A DNA stretch of 45,708 nt from Gammaproteobacteria bacterium (GCA_018825965.1 JAHKAA010000031.1:1-45708); one strand, 5' to 3'; numbered from the stretch's first letter, positions 1 to 9,348 are shown. Numbers and translations are program-made. The notes: a model not told the origin generated them from the sequence alone.

Positions 1-130
1 CACTTCACTGATATATATTCTTTGTGCGATTGCTCGCTGCAGAATCTAAACCGTGAGTGCCCACACAGATGATTGATTGCTTATTGTTAAAGAGCAGTGC
101 TGAACCGGTTATTACCTTGTTCAGCGGGAG
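1..130 (-). other. 5' leader of an rRNA operon (16S rRNA lies off the left edge)
   Basis: Read on the minus strand, this stretch has the layout of a gammaproteobacterial rrn leader: a boxA antitermination site (85-96, TGCTCTTTAACA) followed by AATCAATCATCTGTGTGGGC, close to the E. coli 16S leader. The mature 16S would begin just beyond position 1. The same boxA-CTGTGTGGGCACTC motif can occur in 16S-23S spacers, but the three promoters directly upstream make the operon leader the better reading. No mature rRNA sequence is inside the window. Confidence 0.82.
85..96 (-). promoter_or_regulatory. rrn boxA antitermination site
   Basis: On the minus strand the site reads TGCTCTTTAACA, identical to the E. 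coli rrn boxA core. In E. coli this RNA element loads NusB/NusE (S10) and lets RNA polymerase read through the untranslated rRNA operon without Rho termination. Confidence 0.85.
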
Positions 131-134
131 GCGT

Positions 135-162
135 ATCTTACACTTCCCAGAATTTGTGTCAA
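135..162 (-). promoter_or_regulatory. rrn promoter, proximal (P3)
   Basis: Minus-strand -35 TTGACA (157-162), 16-bp spacer, -10 TAAGAT (135-140), then the GC-rich discriminator ACGCCTCCC. A GC-rich discriminator is typical of rRNA promoters repressed by ppGpp/DksA. It is the nearest of three tandem promoters to the 16S gene. Confidence 0.75.
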
Positions 163-254
163 GCCAGCGTTTTGATTTTATTTCTCAAACTCACCACTTA
201 AACTACTTCGCTTCACTTTTGAGCCTTTCGACTCAGCCGCGCTGCGAGGCGGCC

Positions 255-282
255 ATTTTAGTGATTTTCAACTCCGTGTCAA
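255..282 (-). promoter_or_regulatory. rrn promoter, middle (P2)
   Basis: Minus-strand -35 TTGACA (277-282), 16-bp spacer, -10 TAAAAT (255-260), discriminator GGCCGCCTC. It has the same 16-bp geometry and GC-rich start region as its two neighbours. Confidence 0.75.
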
Positions 283-362
283 GCGATGTTTTGCATCATT
301 TTTCACTTCAGTTCAAAACCACCCCAGAGCTGCTTTCGCATCACCCCGTTGGCATGGCGCGC

Positions 363-390
363 ATTATAGGGAGTTTTAAATCCTGCACAA
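363..390 (-). promoter_or_regulatory. rrn promoter, distal (P1) with AT-rich upstream region
   Basis: Minus-strand -35 TTGTGC (385-390), 16-bp spacer, perfect -10 TATAAT (363-368), discriminator GCGCGCC. The bases just upstream (391-415) are A/T-rich, as expected of an UP element bound by the RNA polymerase alpha subunit. The -35 box is weaker than in the other two promoters. Confidence 0.72.
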
Positions 391-430
391 CCCCTAAAAT
401 GACAAATTGATGAAATCCGTGATCGTTCGC

Positions 431-477
431 TCAGAAAAAAAGCAAAACGGGCAAAAAAGAGACTTTTTTGCCCGTTT
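431..477 (-). terminator. Rho-independent terminator after the first chemoreceptor gene
   Basis: A perfect 15-bp inverted repeat (445-459 with 463-477, 3-nt loop) is followed on the minus strand by a run of seven T. It lies about 37 bp past the chemoreceptor stop codon and insulates that gene from the rrn promoters. Confidence 0.9.
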
Positions 478-513
478 GATTAGTGAAAGTGGGAACTTTA
501 GGATAAAAACCTG

Positions 514-2144
514 CTATTGCACTTTAAATTGCTTTACCAGGTCTTTTAAATTTTGACTCAGTTGGGTTAAACGTTGGGTAGATTGATCGCAGCCTTTAAT
601 AGCACCTGCGGTTTGGTGCACCAACTGACTAATGGTATGTACATTCTGATCAACCTCTCCTGCTACCGCACTTTGTTGTTCTGCCGCAGTGGCAATATGT
701 GCGTTCATATCGGAAATCTGTGCTATTGAATTCGCAATGTCCGTCAGAGCTTGCTGAACCTGGGATGCCAGATTGATATTCAGTTCTGCCGCAGTTTTAC
801 TTTCCTGCACAGCGGCAGTCATTTGCTGAGTGCCTTGCTGCAACTCTGCAATAATGCCGGATATTTCCTGAGTCGACTTTTGTGTTTGATGGGCCAGAGT
901 CCGAACTTCATCTGCAACCACAGAAAAACCCCGGCCATGTTCACCAGCCCGAGCCGCTTCGATTGCCGCATTCAGAGCCAGAAGGTTTGTCTGATCAGCC
1001 AGCTTATTGATGATGTTCAGTACATGGCTGATATTTTGTGAAGAAGTATATAAAGAAGAGGCAACTACCGAACTTTGCTCTATTGTCTGACTTTGAGTAT
1101 GAATACTCTCAACTGAGGCTTGCATCAACTTCATGCCCTGCCCTACCAAAGTTTCAACCTGAGCAGTTTCATGATTCGCTTGTTCAGCGCTTTGTGCTAC
1201 TTCAGCTATAGCCGAACTCATCTGTGTAATAGCAGTAGCAACCATATCGGTTTCTTGTTGTTGCTGTACACTCTCTTTGGAAATTTGTTGTGAGATACGA
1301 GCTACATCCAACGCACTTTCACTGACATCTGCTGAGGTGACACCTACAGAAGTAATTAACTGGCGGATTTTACCGACAAAAAGATTAAAGGCTGTCGCCA
1401 GAGCGGCTAACTCATCTTTACCGTCATAACTTAGTTTGACGGTCAGATCGCCATCGCCTGACGCAATATCCTGCATAGCAGCAACCACATCTGTCATAGG
1501 CTTCACTACAGAACGGGTTACATACCAACTCAATGCCAACATAAAGCCGAGCACAAGAAAAACCAAAATAGTGAGTTGCAGCGCTGCCTCATAAAAAGAC
1601 GCGTCCACATCATCAATGTAAATACCTGTCCCGACTATCCAACCCCAGGGTTCAAATAGTTCAACATGGGTAATTTTAGGTACTTCTTCAGTGGCTCCAG
1701 GTTTGGGCCAGTTGTAGAACACAGAATGTGAACCATCATCGGCCACACCATCCGCCATATTCTGAAATAGCAGTTCGCCTTGCTTATCTTTGAAGTCTGC
1801 AACACTTTTACCATCCAGATCCGGTCTGAATGGATGCATCAGCATAGTAACCTGCTGATCGATCACGAAGTAATAGTCATTTTCTTTGTAACGAAGGGAT
1901 TTCAGTTCTGCTAAGGCAAGTTGTTTAGCCCTGGTTTCGTCCAACTCTCCGCTACCTACTTTGCTGTGATAATTATTAACTAAAGCCACAGCAACCTGAG
2001 ACAGATAAAGAGTGGAAAGGCGCTTTCTTCCAGAATACTTTGCTTTAAACCGGACAGGACTAACCAGCACACCAGAAGTTGTCCCAGCACGGCTACACCA
2101 ACTATGGCAAAAAGGCGGGTTTTGATGCTCAGATTCTTTAACAT
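514..2144 (-). CDS. Methyl-accepting chemotaxis protein with single Cache domain (frameshift near the N-terminus)
   Basis: A chemoreceptor that should sense a periplasmic ligand and control CheA. The visible order is N-terminal membrane helix, periplasmic sCache-like domain (with [14 protein letters not shown] near its end), second membrane helix, HAMP, then the cytoplasmic signalling hairpin with the invariant tip [16 protein letters not shown]. The reading frame is broken. The normal start is ATG at 2144 and encodes [20 protein letters not shown], a good first membrane helix. That frame joins the rest only if one A is restored in the run at 2024-2026 (GAAGAAAGCG on the minus strand), giving ...[17 protein letters not shown]. 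The uninterrupted frame as sequenced starts at a GTG (2151), encodes no first membrane helix, and begins with an unrelated soluble sequence. The corrected length would be about 543 residues. Either a sequencing error in a homopolymer or a recent inactivating mutation explains this. Confidence 0.85.
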
Positions 2145-2333
2145 GAGTCACCTACACGACAAGAGGTAAATGTTTGTTTTGTTGAGAGTAGGCTGAAGAT
2201 AAGAAATAGCAAGCACAAAAAAATTAACAATAACTGATTCAGAAATATCGTCAAGAGCGAAACTGAAAGACTGAGAAATTTAGTGGAGGATAAATAAGGC
2301 TATAACGCTGAGGGAAATTTGTTTAAAGAGAGT

Positions 2334-2418
2334 TGGTGCCGGGGGGGGGACTCGAACCCCCACGCCGTGAAGCGCTAACACCTGAAGCTAGTGTGTCTAC
2401 CAATTCCACCACCGCGGC
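2334..2418 (-). tRNA. tRNA-Leu (anticodon CAG)
   Basis: 85-nt class II tRNA with long variable arm and encoded CCA. The anticodon arm CTAGCTTCAGGTGTTAG puts CAG at the anticodon and matches the E. coli Leu(CAG) arm. The acceptor stem has one C-C mismatch at position 5:68; the E. coli Leu(CAG) tRNA has a mismatch at the same pair, so it is probably natural. The gene is monocistronic, with its own promoter upstream. Confidence 0.95.
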
Positions 2419-2441
2419 GCAAAGCGTCGTTGACGGCGTGC

Positions 2442-2470
2442 ATGTTATGCGTCAAGTCGACAATCGTCAA
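2442..2470 (-). promoter_or_regulatory. tRNA-Leu promoter
   Basis: Minus-strand -35 TTGACG (2465-2470), 17-bp spacer, -10 TAACAT (2442-2447), then the GC-rich GCACGCC. The arrangement is like the promoters before the other tRNA operons in this window and suggests stringent control. Confidence 0.6.
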
Positions 2471-2561
2471 CTGTCTGATGCAAATTTTCAGTTGTTTTCA
2501 CCGTCACTGCTGAAATATTCAACAAAGTGTTGGCTTTTGCGTCGGATACAGTATTAAAAAG

Positions 2562-2590
2562 TAAAAAAGGCGAACCCCTGTCCGCCTTTT
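2562..2590 (-). terminator. Terminator of the 2OG-oxygenase gene
   Basis: Inverted repeat AAAAGGCG/CGCCTTTT (2565-2572 with 2583-2590, 10-nt loop). The 3' arm ends in a T-run on the minus strand, about 22 bp past the stop codon at 2613. Confidence 0.85.
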
Positions 2591-2612
2591 AATTAGAATA
2601 AGCCTGGTCCTA

Positions 2613-3566
2613 CTAGTACTTGGCTTTTTTAATTAAACCAATTTCTTCCAAACGCTGCATCAGGTAGTCGTTTGAATTAATAGGTTCTGGGTAACGGTTG
2701 GGCTGTTCTGCTGTGATACAGCTGTCCAGAGTTTCAATCACATAATCCGGATTCGGGTGCATAAAAAACGGAATAGAGTAACGAGGCTGACCTGCAGCTG
2801 CTCCGGCCGGATTCACCACACGGTGAGTGGTCGAAGGTAACAGGTGGTTTGTAAGACGCTGCAACATATCGCCGATATTCACTACTATAGTGCCTTCAAT
2901 AGTAGTGACTGGTAACCAGCTACCATCACGGCGCAAAATTTCCAGACCCGACTCGTGCGAGCCAACCAATAAAGTGATCAGGTTGATATCTTCATGCTGA
3001 CCAGCACGAATAGACTGAGTCGAAGTATCCTGAATTGGCGGATAATGAATTGGGCGCAAAATTGAATTGCCGTAGTTCACTTTATCTGCAAAATACGCCT
3101 GATCCTGCTTTAAAAATAAAGCCAAAGCTTCCAGTACCGTATTGCCTAAGTTCTCAAGCGCCGCGTACAAACCGTAAGTTGCTTCTTTGAACTCTTCAAC
3201 TTCAGACGGCCACAGGTTTGGATACAAACTTGGGTGCGGCGCCGGGCCTGATAACTCGCGGCCAACGTGGAAGAATTCTTTTAAATCCGGATGATTGCTG
3301 TCTTTGGCCTTTTCAACACCAAATCCCGTGTAACCACGTGCACCACCCTGTCCTGGTACATGGTACTTTTGTTTTACTTCAGTCGGTAAAGCAAAAAACT
3401 GCTTAATTGCTTTGTAGGTATTGTCCACAACTTCATCCGGGATCCCGTGACCACTAATGCCACAGAAACCAAACTCAGTGTAGGCCTTGCCAATCTCGGC
3501 GACAAAGGTGTCTTTGTCGGTGGCAAACCGTCTGATGTCCAACGTAGGGACTTGTTGTTGAGTCAT
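2613..3566 (-). CDS. 2-oxoglutarate/Fe(II)-dependent oxygenase, isopenicillin N synthase family
   Basis: Non-haem iron dioxygenase of 317 residues, a normal length for the family. It has the N-terminal DIOX_N region (IPTLDI-like start, then GFCGISGHGIP), and a C-terminal jelly-roll carrying the iron triad: GQHEDINLITLL supplies His and Asp, THRV supplies the second His. RYSIPFF is the Arg-x-Ser that binds 2-oxoglutarate. The true substrate cannot be read from sequence. The family ranges from beta-lactam and ethylene synthesis to oxidation of nucleobases, amino acids and small metabolites. The stop codon lies 23 bp before the start side of the NupC gene's 3' end on the same strand, so nupC and this gene are probably cotranscribed, hinting at a nucleoside- or base-related substrate, but this is only inference. 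Confidence 0.88.
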   Translation of the reverse strand: MTQQQVPTLDIRRFATDKDTFVAEIGKAYTEFGFCGISGHGIPDEVVDNTYKAIKQFFALPTEVKQKYHVPGQGGARGYTGFGVEKAKDSNHPDLKEFFHVGRELSGPAPHPSLYPNLWPSEVEEFKEATYGLYAALENLGNTVLEALALFLKQDQAYFADKVNYGNSILRPIHYPPIQDTSTQSIRAGQHEDINLITLLVGSHESGLEILRRDGSWLPVTTIEGTIVVNIGDMLQRLTNHLLPSTTHRVVNPAGAAAGQPRYSIPFFMHPNPDYVIETLDSCITAEQPNRYPEPINSNDYLMQRLEEIGLIKKAKY

Positions 3567-3589
3567 AGTTGCAACCTATGTATCTATGT

Positions 3590-4804
3590 TTAACTTAACG
3601 AAAAGAAAAAGCCTGCTATTGCTGCACTCATCAGGTTAGCCAGAGTAGCAGCTAACAGAGCTTTTAAACCCAGTTCTGCAATATCTGACCGACGATTCGG
3701 AGCCATGACTCCTAAGCCACCTAACAGAATGGCAATCGATGAGAAGTTTGCAAAACCACATAACGCGATAGTCACGATAATTTGTGTGTGTTCACTCAAC
3801 TGTCCGGCTTTGACATACTGGATAAAATCCAGGTAAGCCACAAACTCGTTGATCACTAATTTCTGGCCGATAAAGCTACCTGCCAAACGGGCTTCTTCCC
3901 ATGACACCCCTAAGATGAATGCCAAAGGCTGAAAAATATAGCCGAAGATCAACTGCAGGGTTAAACCTTCAAATCCAACTAAAGTGCCCACCCAGCCGAT
4001 TAAGCCGTTCACTAATGCAATCAAACCAACAAAAGCCAGCAACATAGCGCCAACGTTTAACGCAAGTTGCAAACCACTGGCAGCACCAGAAGCGGCAGCA
4101 TCTATCACGTTGGTATTTTCTTCCATCACACCAATGTCAGTTAAATCATTTTTTGGCGCTTCGGTTTCCGGCAATAACAATTTTGCCATCAGCAATCCAC
4201 CCGGAGCAGCCATAAAACTGGCGGCGATCAGATATTTCAGCTCAATGCCCATACCGGCATAACCTGCCAAAACAGAACCTGCCACTGACGACAAGCCACC
4301 TACCATCACCGCAAATAATTCAGAACGGGTCATGGTTGGAATAAAAGGCCGTACAACCAGCGGAGCTTCTGTCTGCCCTACAAAGATATTAGCTGCAGCA
4401 CTCATAGATTCAGGCCTACTGGTACCTAATAACTTTTGTAAACCCCCACCTAATACGGTGATAACGATCCGCATCACGCCAATGTGATACAGCACAGCTA
4501 TTAAAGAAGAGAAGAAGATAATGACCGTCAGCACATGAATGGCAAATACAAAGCCATATTTCTGAGCGCCTGCATCACCAAACAAGAAGATGATACCGGA
4601 CTGAGCGTAAGAAATAATATTGCCGACAAAGCCTGAAATGCTTAACAGTACATCTTTACCAAAAGGCACATAAAGTACAAAAGCACCTATCGCCAACTGG
4701 ATCACAAAAGCACCAACGACGGTACGCCATTTGATGCGGTTTCTGTTGGCCGAAGCCAAATACGCAGTTACTAAGATGGCAAGAATGCCAACCAAACTCA
4801 TCAT
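3590..4804 (-). CDS. nupC: NupC-family concentrative nucleoside transporter
   Basis: Inner-membrane nucleoside importer of the CNT family, driven by Na+ or H+. About 404 residues with eight or more hydrophobic segments. It carries the Nucleos_tra2 signature region with [20 protein letters not shown], which forms the nucleoside-binding core, and the C-terminal [16 protein letters not shown]. The start is set at 4804 (ATG-ATG) because AAGGA lies 6 bp upstream at 4811-4815. A longer frame opens at 4834 but its added ten residues precede the ribosome site. The gene is upstream of the 2OG oxygenase and next to uridine kinase, which supports a role in nucleoside uptake and salvage. Whether it prefers pyrimidine or purine nucleosides cannot be told here. 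Confidence 0.92.
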   Translation of the reverse strand: MMSLVGILAILVTAYLASANRNRIKWRTVVGAFVIQLAIGAFVLYVPFGKDVLLSISGFVGNIISYAQSGIIFLFGDAGAQKYGFVFAIHVLTVIIFFSSLIAVLYHIGVMRIVITVLGGGLQKLLGTSRPESMSAAANIFVGQTEAPLVVRPFIPTMTRSELFAVMVGGLSSVAGSVLAGYAGMGIELKYLIAASFMAAPGGLLMAKLLLPETEAPKNDLTDIGVMEENTNVIDAAASGAASGLQLALNVGAMLLAFVGLIALVNGLIGWVGTLVGFEGLTLQLIFGYIFQPLAFILGVSWEEARLAGSFIGQKLVINEFVAYLDFIQYVKAGQLSEHTQIIVTIALCGFANFSSIAILLGGLGVMAPNRRSDIAELGLKALLAATLANLMSAAIAGFFFSLS

Positions 4805-5048
4805 AGTTATTCCTTGGATATAGGGTCCGGCCATGAAGGCGCAGATTTATTGTTCTTGTGATGCCAAATCCTAGAATAGCATCAAAAGATCAAGTAGTTA
4901 CAGTTTCCGAGCGGGGGTGTTCGTAACCTGTACTGGTTTTAAACACCTGGAGTTGCTGTTCTGGGGTTGTCTAAACTTGACGTTTTGCCGGGCGATTATA
5001 ACAGAATTGAAAAGCTTGCAAAGCAAATGTTGCAACAGGAATATGGAT

Positions 5049-5084
5049 GAAAGCGACGGCCAGAACTGATGCCCGGCTGTCGCT
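5049..5084 (-). terminator. Possible terminator after udk
   Basis: Imperfect GC-rich hairpin: AGCGAC at 5052-5057 pairs with GTCGCT at 5079-5084, with further G-C pairs inside. It is 20 bp past the udk stop, but the T-run after it is very short (TTTC), so termination may be weak. The rest of 4805-5104 shows no other clear gene or site. Confidence 0.4.
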
Positions 5085-5104
5085 ACTCCTTGTAACTACT
5101 CAGC

Positions 5105-5737
5105 TTATTCCTGCAGTAACTGACGAATTTTGGTTTTGATGATATCAATCGCAATTTCGTTTTTTCCACCACGGGTCACCACTAAATCGGCGTATTGCTT
5201 GGATGGGTTAATAAACTCAAAAAATGCAGGGCGCACATAGTTTTCATATTGTTCAGTAATAGAACTCAGACTACGGCCTCTGTCTTCCATATCACGTTTA
5301 ATACGACGCAACAAACAGACATCCAAAGGCGTATCCATAAAGACGGTAATATTAAACTGCTGGCGTAATTTATCGTCGGTCAGTAATAAAATACCTTCCA
5401 CCAGCACCACTTTTGCCGGGTGCACAGTAATAGTTTCAGCTTTGCGGGTATGAGTTTTATAACAGTACTGTGGCATAAACACAGATTTGCCATCTTTTAA
5501 CTGCTGTAGATGCGATGCCAGTAATTCATGCTCAAAAGCGGCAGGATGATCGTAGTTGGTCAAAGTACGCTGATCAAAAGACAAATGCGCCTGGTCTCTA
5601 TAATAGGCATCTTCAGCCAATACAGCGATACGCTCGCCACCTAATTCTGCTACCAGTTCCTGATACACAGTAGATGCAAACAAACTTTTACCAGAGGCCG
5701 AGGCGCCGGCAATAGCGATAATGGTACTTTTAGGCAA
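5105..5737 (-). CDS. udk: Uridine kinase
   Basis: Phosphorylates uridine and cytidine to UMP and CMP using a nucleoside triphosphate. It is the entry point of pyrimidine salvage in the cytoplasm. 210 residues, close to the E. coli length. P-loop GASASGKS at residues 10-17, the lid and base-binding region with DHPAAFEH and YKTHTR, and VEGILLL as the Walker B-like strand. The start is a TTG (5737): no in-frame ATG lies upstream before a stop, and GAGG sits about 9 bp before the TTG. The gene is transcribed away from the TonB receptor and towards nupC, so the two genes share a salvage setting. Confidence 0.94.
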   Translation of the reverse strand: MPKSTIIAIAGASASGKSLFASTVYQELVAELGGERIAVLAEDAYYRDQAHLSFDQRTLTNYDHPAAFEHELLASHLQQLKDGKSVFMPQYCYKTHTRKAETITVHPAKVVLVEGILLLTDDKLRQQFNITVFMDTPLDVCLLRRIKRDMEDRGRSLSSITEQYENYVRPAFFEFINPSKQYADLVVTRGGKNEIAIDIIKTKIRQLLQE

Positions 5738-5897
5738 TTACAGTTACCTCATAAAAACGCGAATGCTACAGATTATCTACGATTTGGCATGAAGGACAAA
5801 ATTTATTATCTGATTTCACAAAAAAATACACGATTTTAATGAACTTTCCTGAAGCCACTATTTTGTCATGATTTTTTAATAATTAGACTGTAAACTG

Positions 5898-5942
5898 TAC
5901 ATATACATGTATTTCAGAGCTTAAGGAACTCTATTTCAGAGC
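5898..5942 (+). promoter_or_regulatory. Candidate operator in front of the TonB receptor gene
   Basis: A 14-bp palindrome TACAT-ATAC-ATGTA (5898-5911) is followed by two direct copies of TATTTCAGAGC (5910-5920 and 5932-5942), 22 bp apart, i.e. about two helical turns on one DNA face. The arrangement fits a regulator-binding site for the receptor gene that starts at 5997. The regulator is unknown. Confidence 0.4.
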
Positions 5943-5996
5943 CTAAATGCGACATGTTAATAACTCAATTTAAAACAAAAACTTCAGGAATGAACC

Positions 5997-8900
5997 ATGG
6001 CAAATAAACTAAAACTCAGTCAAATTGCGTTTGCAGTTGCGGCTACTTTGGGTGTCATTGCGCCTTTGCAGGCTCAGGAAACATCATCAAATATCACTGG
6101 TCGTATTATGACTCCAGCAGGTGCACCAGCTGCAGGCACAACAGTGACAATCATTCACGAACCTTCAGGCACATCAAAAAGTGCAACTGTTGGACAAAAT
6201 GGCTCGTTTTCAGCCAAAGGCCTTCGTGTTGGTGGTCCTTATAAAGTCATTGTTGATTCTCAGGAGTTTCAGGACACTACTGTTGAAAAAGTTTTTTTAA
6301 ACCTGGGTGAAGCTTACAACATCAATTTAACGTTGAAAGCACAAAACATTGAGACTATCACGGTAACAGGTTCACAACTGGCATCGAGCGAGTTTGGTAA
6401 CACCAGCCCAAGTTCTGTATTCAATTTAGAAGATATCGAAAACGCGCCATCAGCTGACCGTGACCTGAAAGATTTAGTCAGAATAGACCCGCGCATTTCT
6501 ATTTCTGAAGACAATGGCTCTGAATCCATTATCTGTGCGGGTAGCCATCCGCGCTTTAGTAGTTTGACTGTTGATGGTGTTCGGATGAACGACAGCTTCG
6601 GTTTAAATAACAACGGTTACCCTACAACCCGTATGCCGTTTTCATTCGACGCTATCGACCAGGTTGCAGTAGAGCTGGCACCATTTGATGTGCAATACGG
6701 CGGTTTTACTGGCTGTAACATCAACGCAGTAACAAAGTCAGGAACAAACGAGGTTCATGGCGGTGCTTTCTATGATTACACTAACGATTCACTTCGTGGT
6801 GATGAAGCTGGTGACGACAAGTTCGATTTAGGTAGTTATGACGTAAAACGTTACGGTATTAACGTAGGCTTCCCTTTACTTGAAGACAAACTCTTTGGTT
6901 TTGTGTCTTACGAAAAGCTGGAAGGCGCACAAATTTTTAGTTATGAGGCCCTGCAAAACGGCTCAGTAACAATGGACGAAGTTAACAGAGCTATTCAGAT
7001 TTCCCGTGACGTCTACGGTTATGATGCAGGCGGCTTGCCAGCATCAGCACCTGTTGAAGACGAAAAGCTGTTAATGAAGTTGGACTGGAACATCAATGAT
7101 GCCCACCGTGCTTCATTGGTCTACAACTACAACGATGGTTTTGAAATCGATCAGTCTGACGATTCGAGTGAAAACCTGGCACTGTCGAACCACTTCTACA
7201 AAAAAGGCGCAACTCTTGATTCTGCCGTAGTTTCTGTGTACTCAGATTGGACAGAAAACTTCTCCACTGAATTACGTTTAGGCCATACCAAATTAGAGAA
7301 CTTACAACGTTCTATTGACGCAGCAAGTGGTTTTGGCGAAGTTCAGATCTCATCTTTAGAAAATGGTGGCACCATATTCATTGGTCCGGATGACTCTCGT
7401 CAATCTAACGAAATGGATTGGACTAACGATACCATCAAACTTGCCGGTACTTATTATTTAGATGACCATACCATCACTGGTGGTTATGAAAGTGAAAGTT
7501 TAGATGTGTATAACTTGTTTATGCAGCACACTATCGGCGAATACCGTTTTGGTGGTGACCGCAATCGCAACACTGTTGGCGGAGCCAGTGGTCTTGACGA
7601 TTACGAGCTGGGCATAGCGGATGACGTGTATTACAACAACTCAGCTGGTACAAATAATCCTGTTGATGCTGCTGCTAACTTTGCTTACACAACCCATGCC
7701 GTTTATGCACAAGATAAATGGGTCATGGACGACCTGACATTGATGTTTGGTGTGCGTTACGACTGGATCAGCAGCAGTGATACTCCTAAATACAATGAAT
7801 TGTTTGAAGATCGCTACGGTATCAGTAACCAGGCAACTTTCGATGGCAAAGATTTATTCCAGCCTCGTTTTGGTTTCAACTGGGCTGTCAATGAAAGCTT
7901 TGAAGTGCGTGGTGGTATAGGCCTGTATTCAGGTGGTAACCCAAATGTCTGGTTGTCTAACAGCTATTCAAATGACGGTATCACCAACATCGACTCATAC
8001 AGACCTGATGTCAACATTCTGGACGCAGCGAAATCAGGCAATGGCCAGGCCATTTATGACCCATTACAAGCAATGGTCGATCAGGTTACGGCCAACAACC
8101 CACTTTTAGGTGAAGAACCATCAACAAATGCCGTAGATCCTAACTTTGAAATGCCTTCAGAGTGGAAATACAACATTGGTGCAACCTATGAAACTGAGAA
8201 TGAATATATTTTCTCAGCAGACATTCTTTATAGCCAAAAACAAGACTCAGCAACTATCGTTGACTTAAGTAGTTTTGATACTGGTGAAGATACCATTGAT
8301 GGACGCCCTATTTATGCTAAACAAGTTTTAGGTGTAGATAGCCGAGGCCGCAACGTCACTCGTAACAGCCGCTACAGTGATTTATTACTGACCAATGCTC
8401 CAGAACATGGTAGTTCTACAACTATCTCTATTGCAGCGAAAAAAGAGTACGATTTTGGTTTGGATGCTCAGATTGGTTATGCTTATAACAAATCTAAAGA
8501 CTACAACCCAATGACAAGCTCTGTAGCATACTCAAACTTTACCAACATTTCTGTATCTGATCAGAATGATCCTGGTGTTGCAACGTCAAACTATGAGATA
8601 CCACATAACTTTACATTAAGCCTTCGCTACACTGCAGAGCTGATCGGTGGTTATGACACAAGCTTCTCATTGTTTGCAAACCGTAAAGCAGGTCGTAATT
8701 TCTCATACACCTTTGACAACTTCCAGCCTGGTACCGACTTAGCTGACTATCGTTCACTGATGTATGTTCCAACATTAGAACAGTATGGCAATGACGTTGT
8801 ATTTGCATCAGCAGATGTCCAGGCAGCTTTTGACAAGTTTATTTCAGATGCTGATTTAGAAAAATACCGTGGTCAAATTGTGCCTCGTAACGCAGGCGAG

Positions 8901-9191
8901 TCTAGCTGGTATACCCGTGTTGACTTTAAAGTGGATCAGGAATTGCCTGGTTTTACAGAAGGCCATTCTGCTAACGCATTTTTTGTTATCAAAAACTTAG
9001 GCAACTTACTGAACAGTGATTGGGGCGCACAACGTCGTGGTCCTTTCAACTCAGCCTCAGTTGTTGATGCAGAAATGAATGATGATGGCACTTACACTAT
9101 TAACAGCGTATCACCACAAAATGCTGCTGAGTCAGTCTTCCAGGTTGGTTCTCTGTGGGAAGTTGTAATGGGCGTAAAATATCGCTTCTAA
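5997..9191 (+). CDS. TonB-dependent outer-membrane receptor, Oar-like, with N-terminal carboxypeptidase-regulatory-like domain
   Basis: Large outer-membrane transporter of 1064 residues. A signal peptide ends at about residue 27 (...APLQAQ-ETSS). Residues about 30-115 form a CarboxypepD_reg-like beta-sandwich (ITGRIMTPAGAPAAGTTVTI), followed by the plug (ITVTGSQLASSEFG; LTVDGVRMNDSFG; GGFTGCNINAVTKSGTNEVHG) and a 22-strand-type barrel ending in the aromatic VKYRF, the normal outer-membrane insertion signal. A pair of Cys in the plug region (ESIICAG, GFTGCN) may form a disulfide. AGGA lies 7 bp before the ATG. Receptors of this type import large ligands through TonB-ExbBD. Here the next gene is a secreted EEP nuclease/phosphatase and purine-salvage genes follow, so nucleic-acid fragments or phosphorylated compounds are plausible ligands; this is inference. 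Confidence 0.92.
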   Translation: MANKLKLSQIAFAVAATLGVIAPLQAQETSSNITGRIMTPAGAPAAGTTVTIIHEPSGTSKSATVGQNGSFSAKGLRVGGPYKVIVDSQEFQDTTVEKVFLNLGEAYNINLTLKAQNIETITVTGSQLASSEFGNTSPSSVFNLEDIENAPSADRDLKDLVRIDPRISISEDNGSESIICAGSHPRFSSLTVDGVRMNDSFGLNNNGYPTTRMPFSFDAIDQVAVELAPFDVQYGGFTGCNINAVTKSGTNEVHGGAFYDYTNDSLRGDEAGDDKFDLGSYDVKRYGINVGFPLLEDKLFGFVSYEKLEGAQIFSYEALQNGSVTMDEVNRAIQISRDVYGYDAGGLPASAPVEDEKLLMKLDWNINDAHRASLVYNYNDGFEIDQSDDSSENLALSNHFYKKGATLDSAVVSVYSDWTENFSTELRLGHTKLENLQRSIDAASGFGEVQISSLENGGTIFIGPDDSRQSNEMDWTNDTIKLAGTYYLDDHTITGGYESESLDVYNLFMQHTIGEYRFGGDRNRNTVGGASGLDDYELGIADDVYYNNSAGTNNPVDAAANFAYTTHAVYAQDKWVMDDLTLMFGVRYDWISSSDTPKYNELFEDRYGISNQATFDGKDLFQPRFGFNWAVNESFEVRGGIGLYSGGNPNVWLSNSYSNDGITNIDSYRPDVNILDAAKSGNGQAIYDPLQAMVDQVTANNPLLGEEPSTNAVDPNFEMPSEWKYNIGATYETENEYIFSADILYSQKQDSATIVDLSSFDTGEDTIDGRPIYAKQVLGVDSRGRNVTRNSRYSDLLLTNAPEHGSSTTISIAAKKEYDFGLDAQIGYAYNKSKDYNPMTSSVAYSNFTNISVSDQNDPGVATSNYEIPHNFTLSLRYTAELIGGYDTSFSLFANRKAGRNFSYTFDNFQPGTDLADYRSLMYVPTLEQYGNDVVFASADVQAAFDKFISDADLEKYRGQIVPRNAGESSWYTRVDFKVDQELPGFTEGHSANAFFVIKNLGNLLNSDWGAQRRGPFNSASVVDAEMNDDGTYTINSVSPQNAAESVFQVGSLWEVVMGVKYRF

Positions 9192-9244
9192 GACATGGTT
9201 ACTCAAAATAAGTCTTAACGACTGAATTTTGTAGAACTAACCTG

Positions 9245-9277
9245 AAAAACCGATGGTTCTTACCGTCGGTTTTTTTT
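9245..9277 (+). terminator. Terminator after the TonB receptor gene
   Basis: Stem AAAAACCGA/TCGGTTTTT (9245-9253 with 9266-9274), extended by GG/CC inside, followed by T's. It separates the receptor from the EEP gene, so the latter has its own promoter or depends on read-through. Confidence 0.88.
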
Positions 9278-9348
9278 ATGATGCAAACCAGATCGGTTGT
9301 GTTGCTTTGATCTGAAGTCAAACCGCAACCCGAAACATGGAGCAAAAT

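Noticed and set aside
57..410. A 117-codon open frame on the plus strand at the left edge
   Set aside because: It covers the three rRNA promoters and boxA on the other strand, has no ribosome site and no family resemblance.
2333..2557. A 74-codon frame across tRNA-Leu
   Set aside because: It runs antisense through the tRNA gene; open only by chance.
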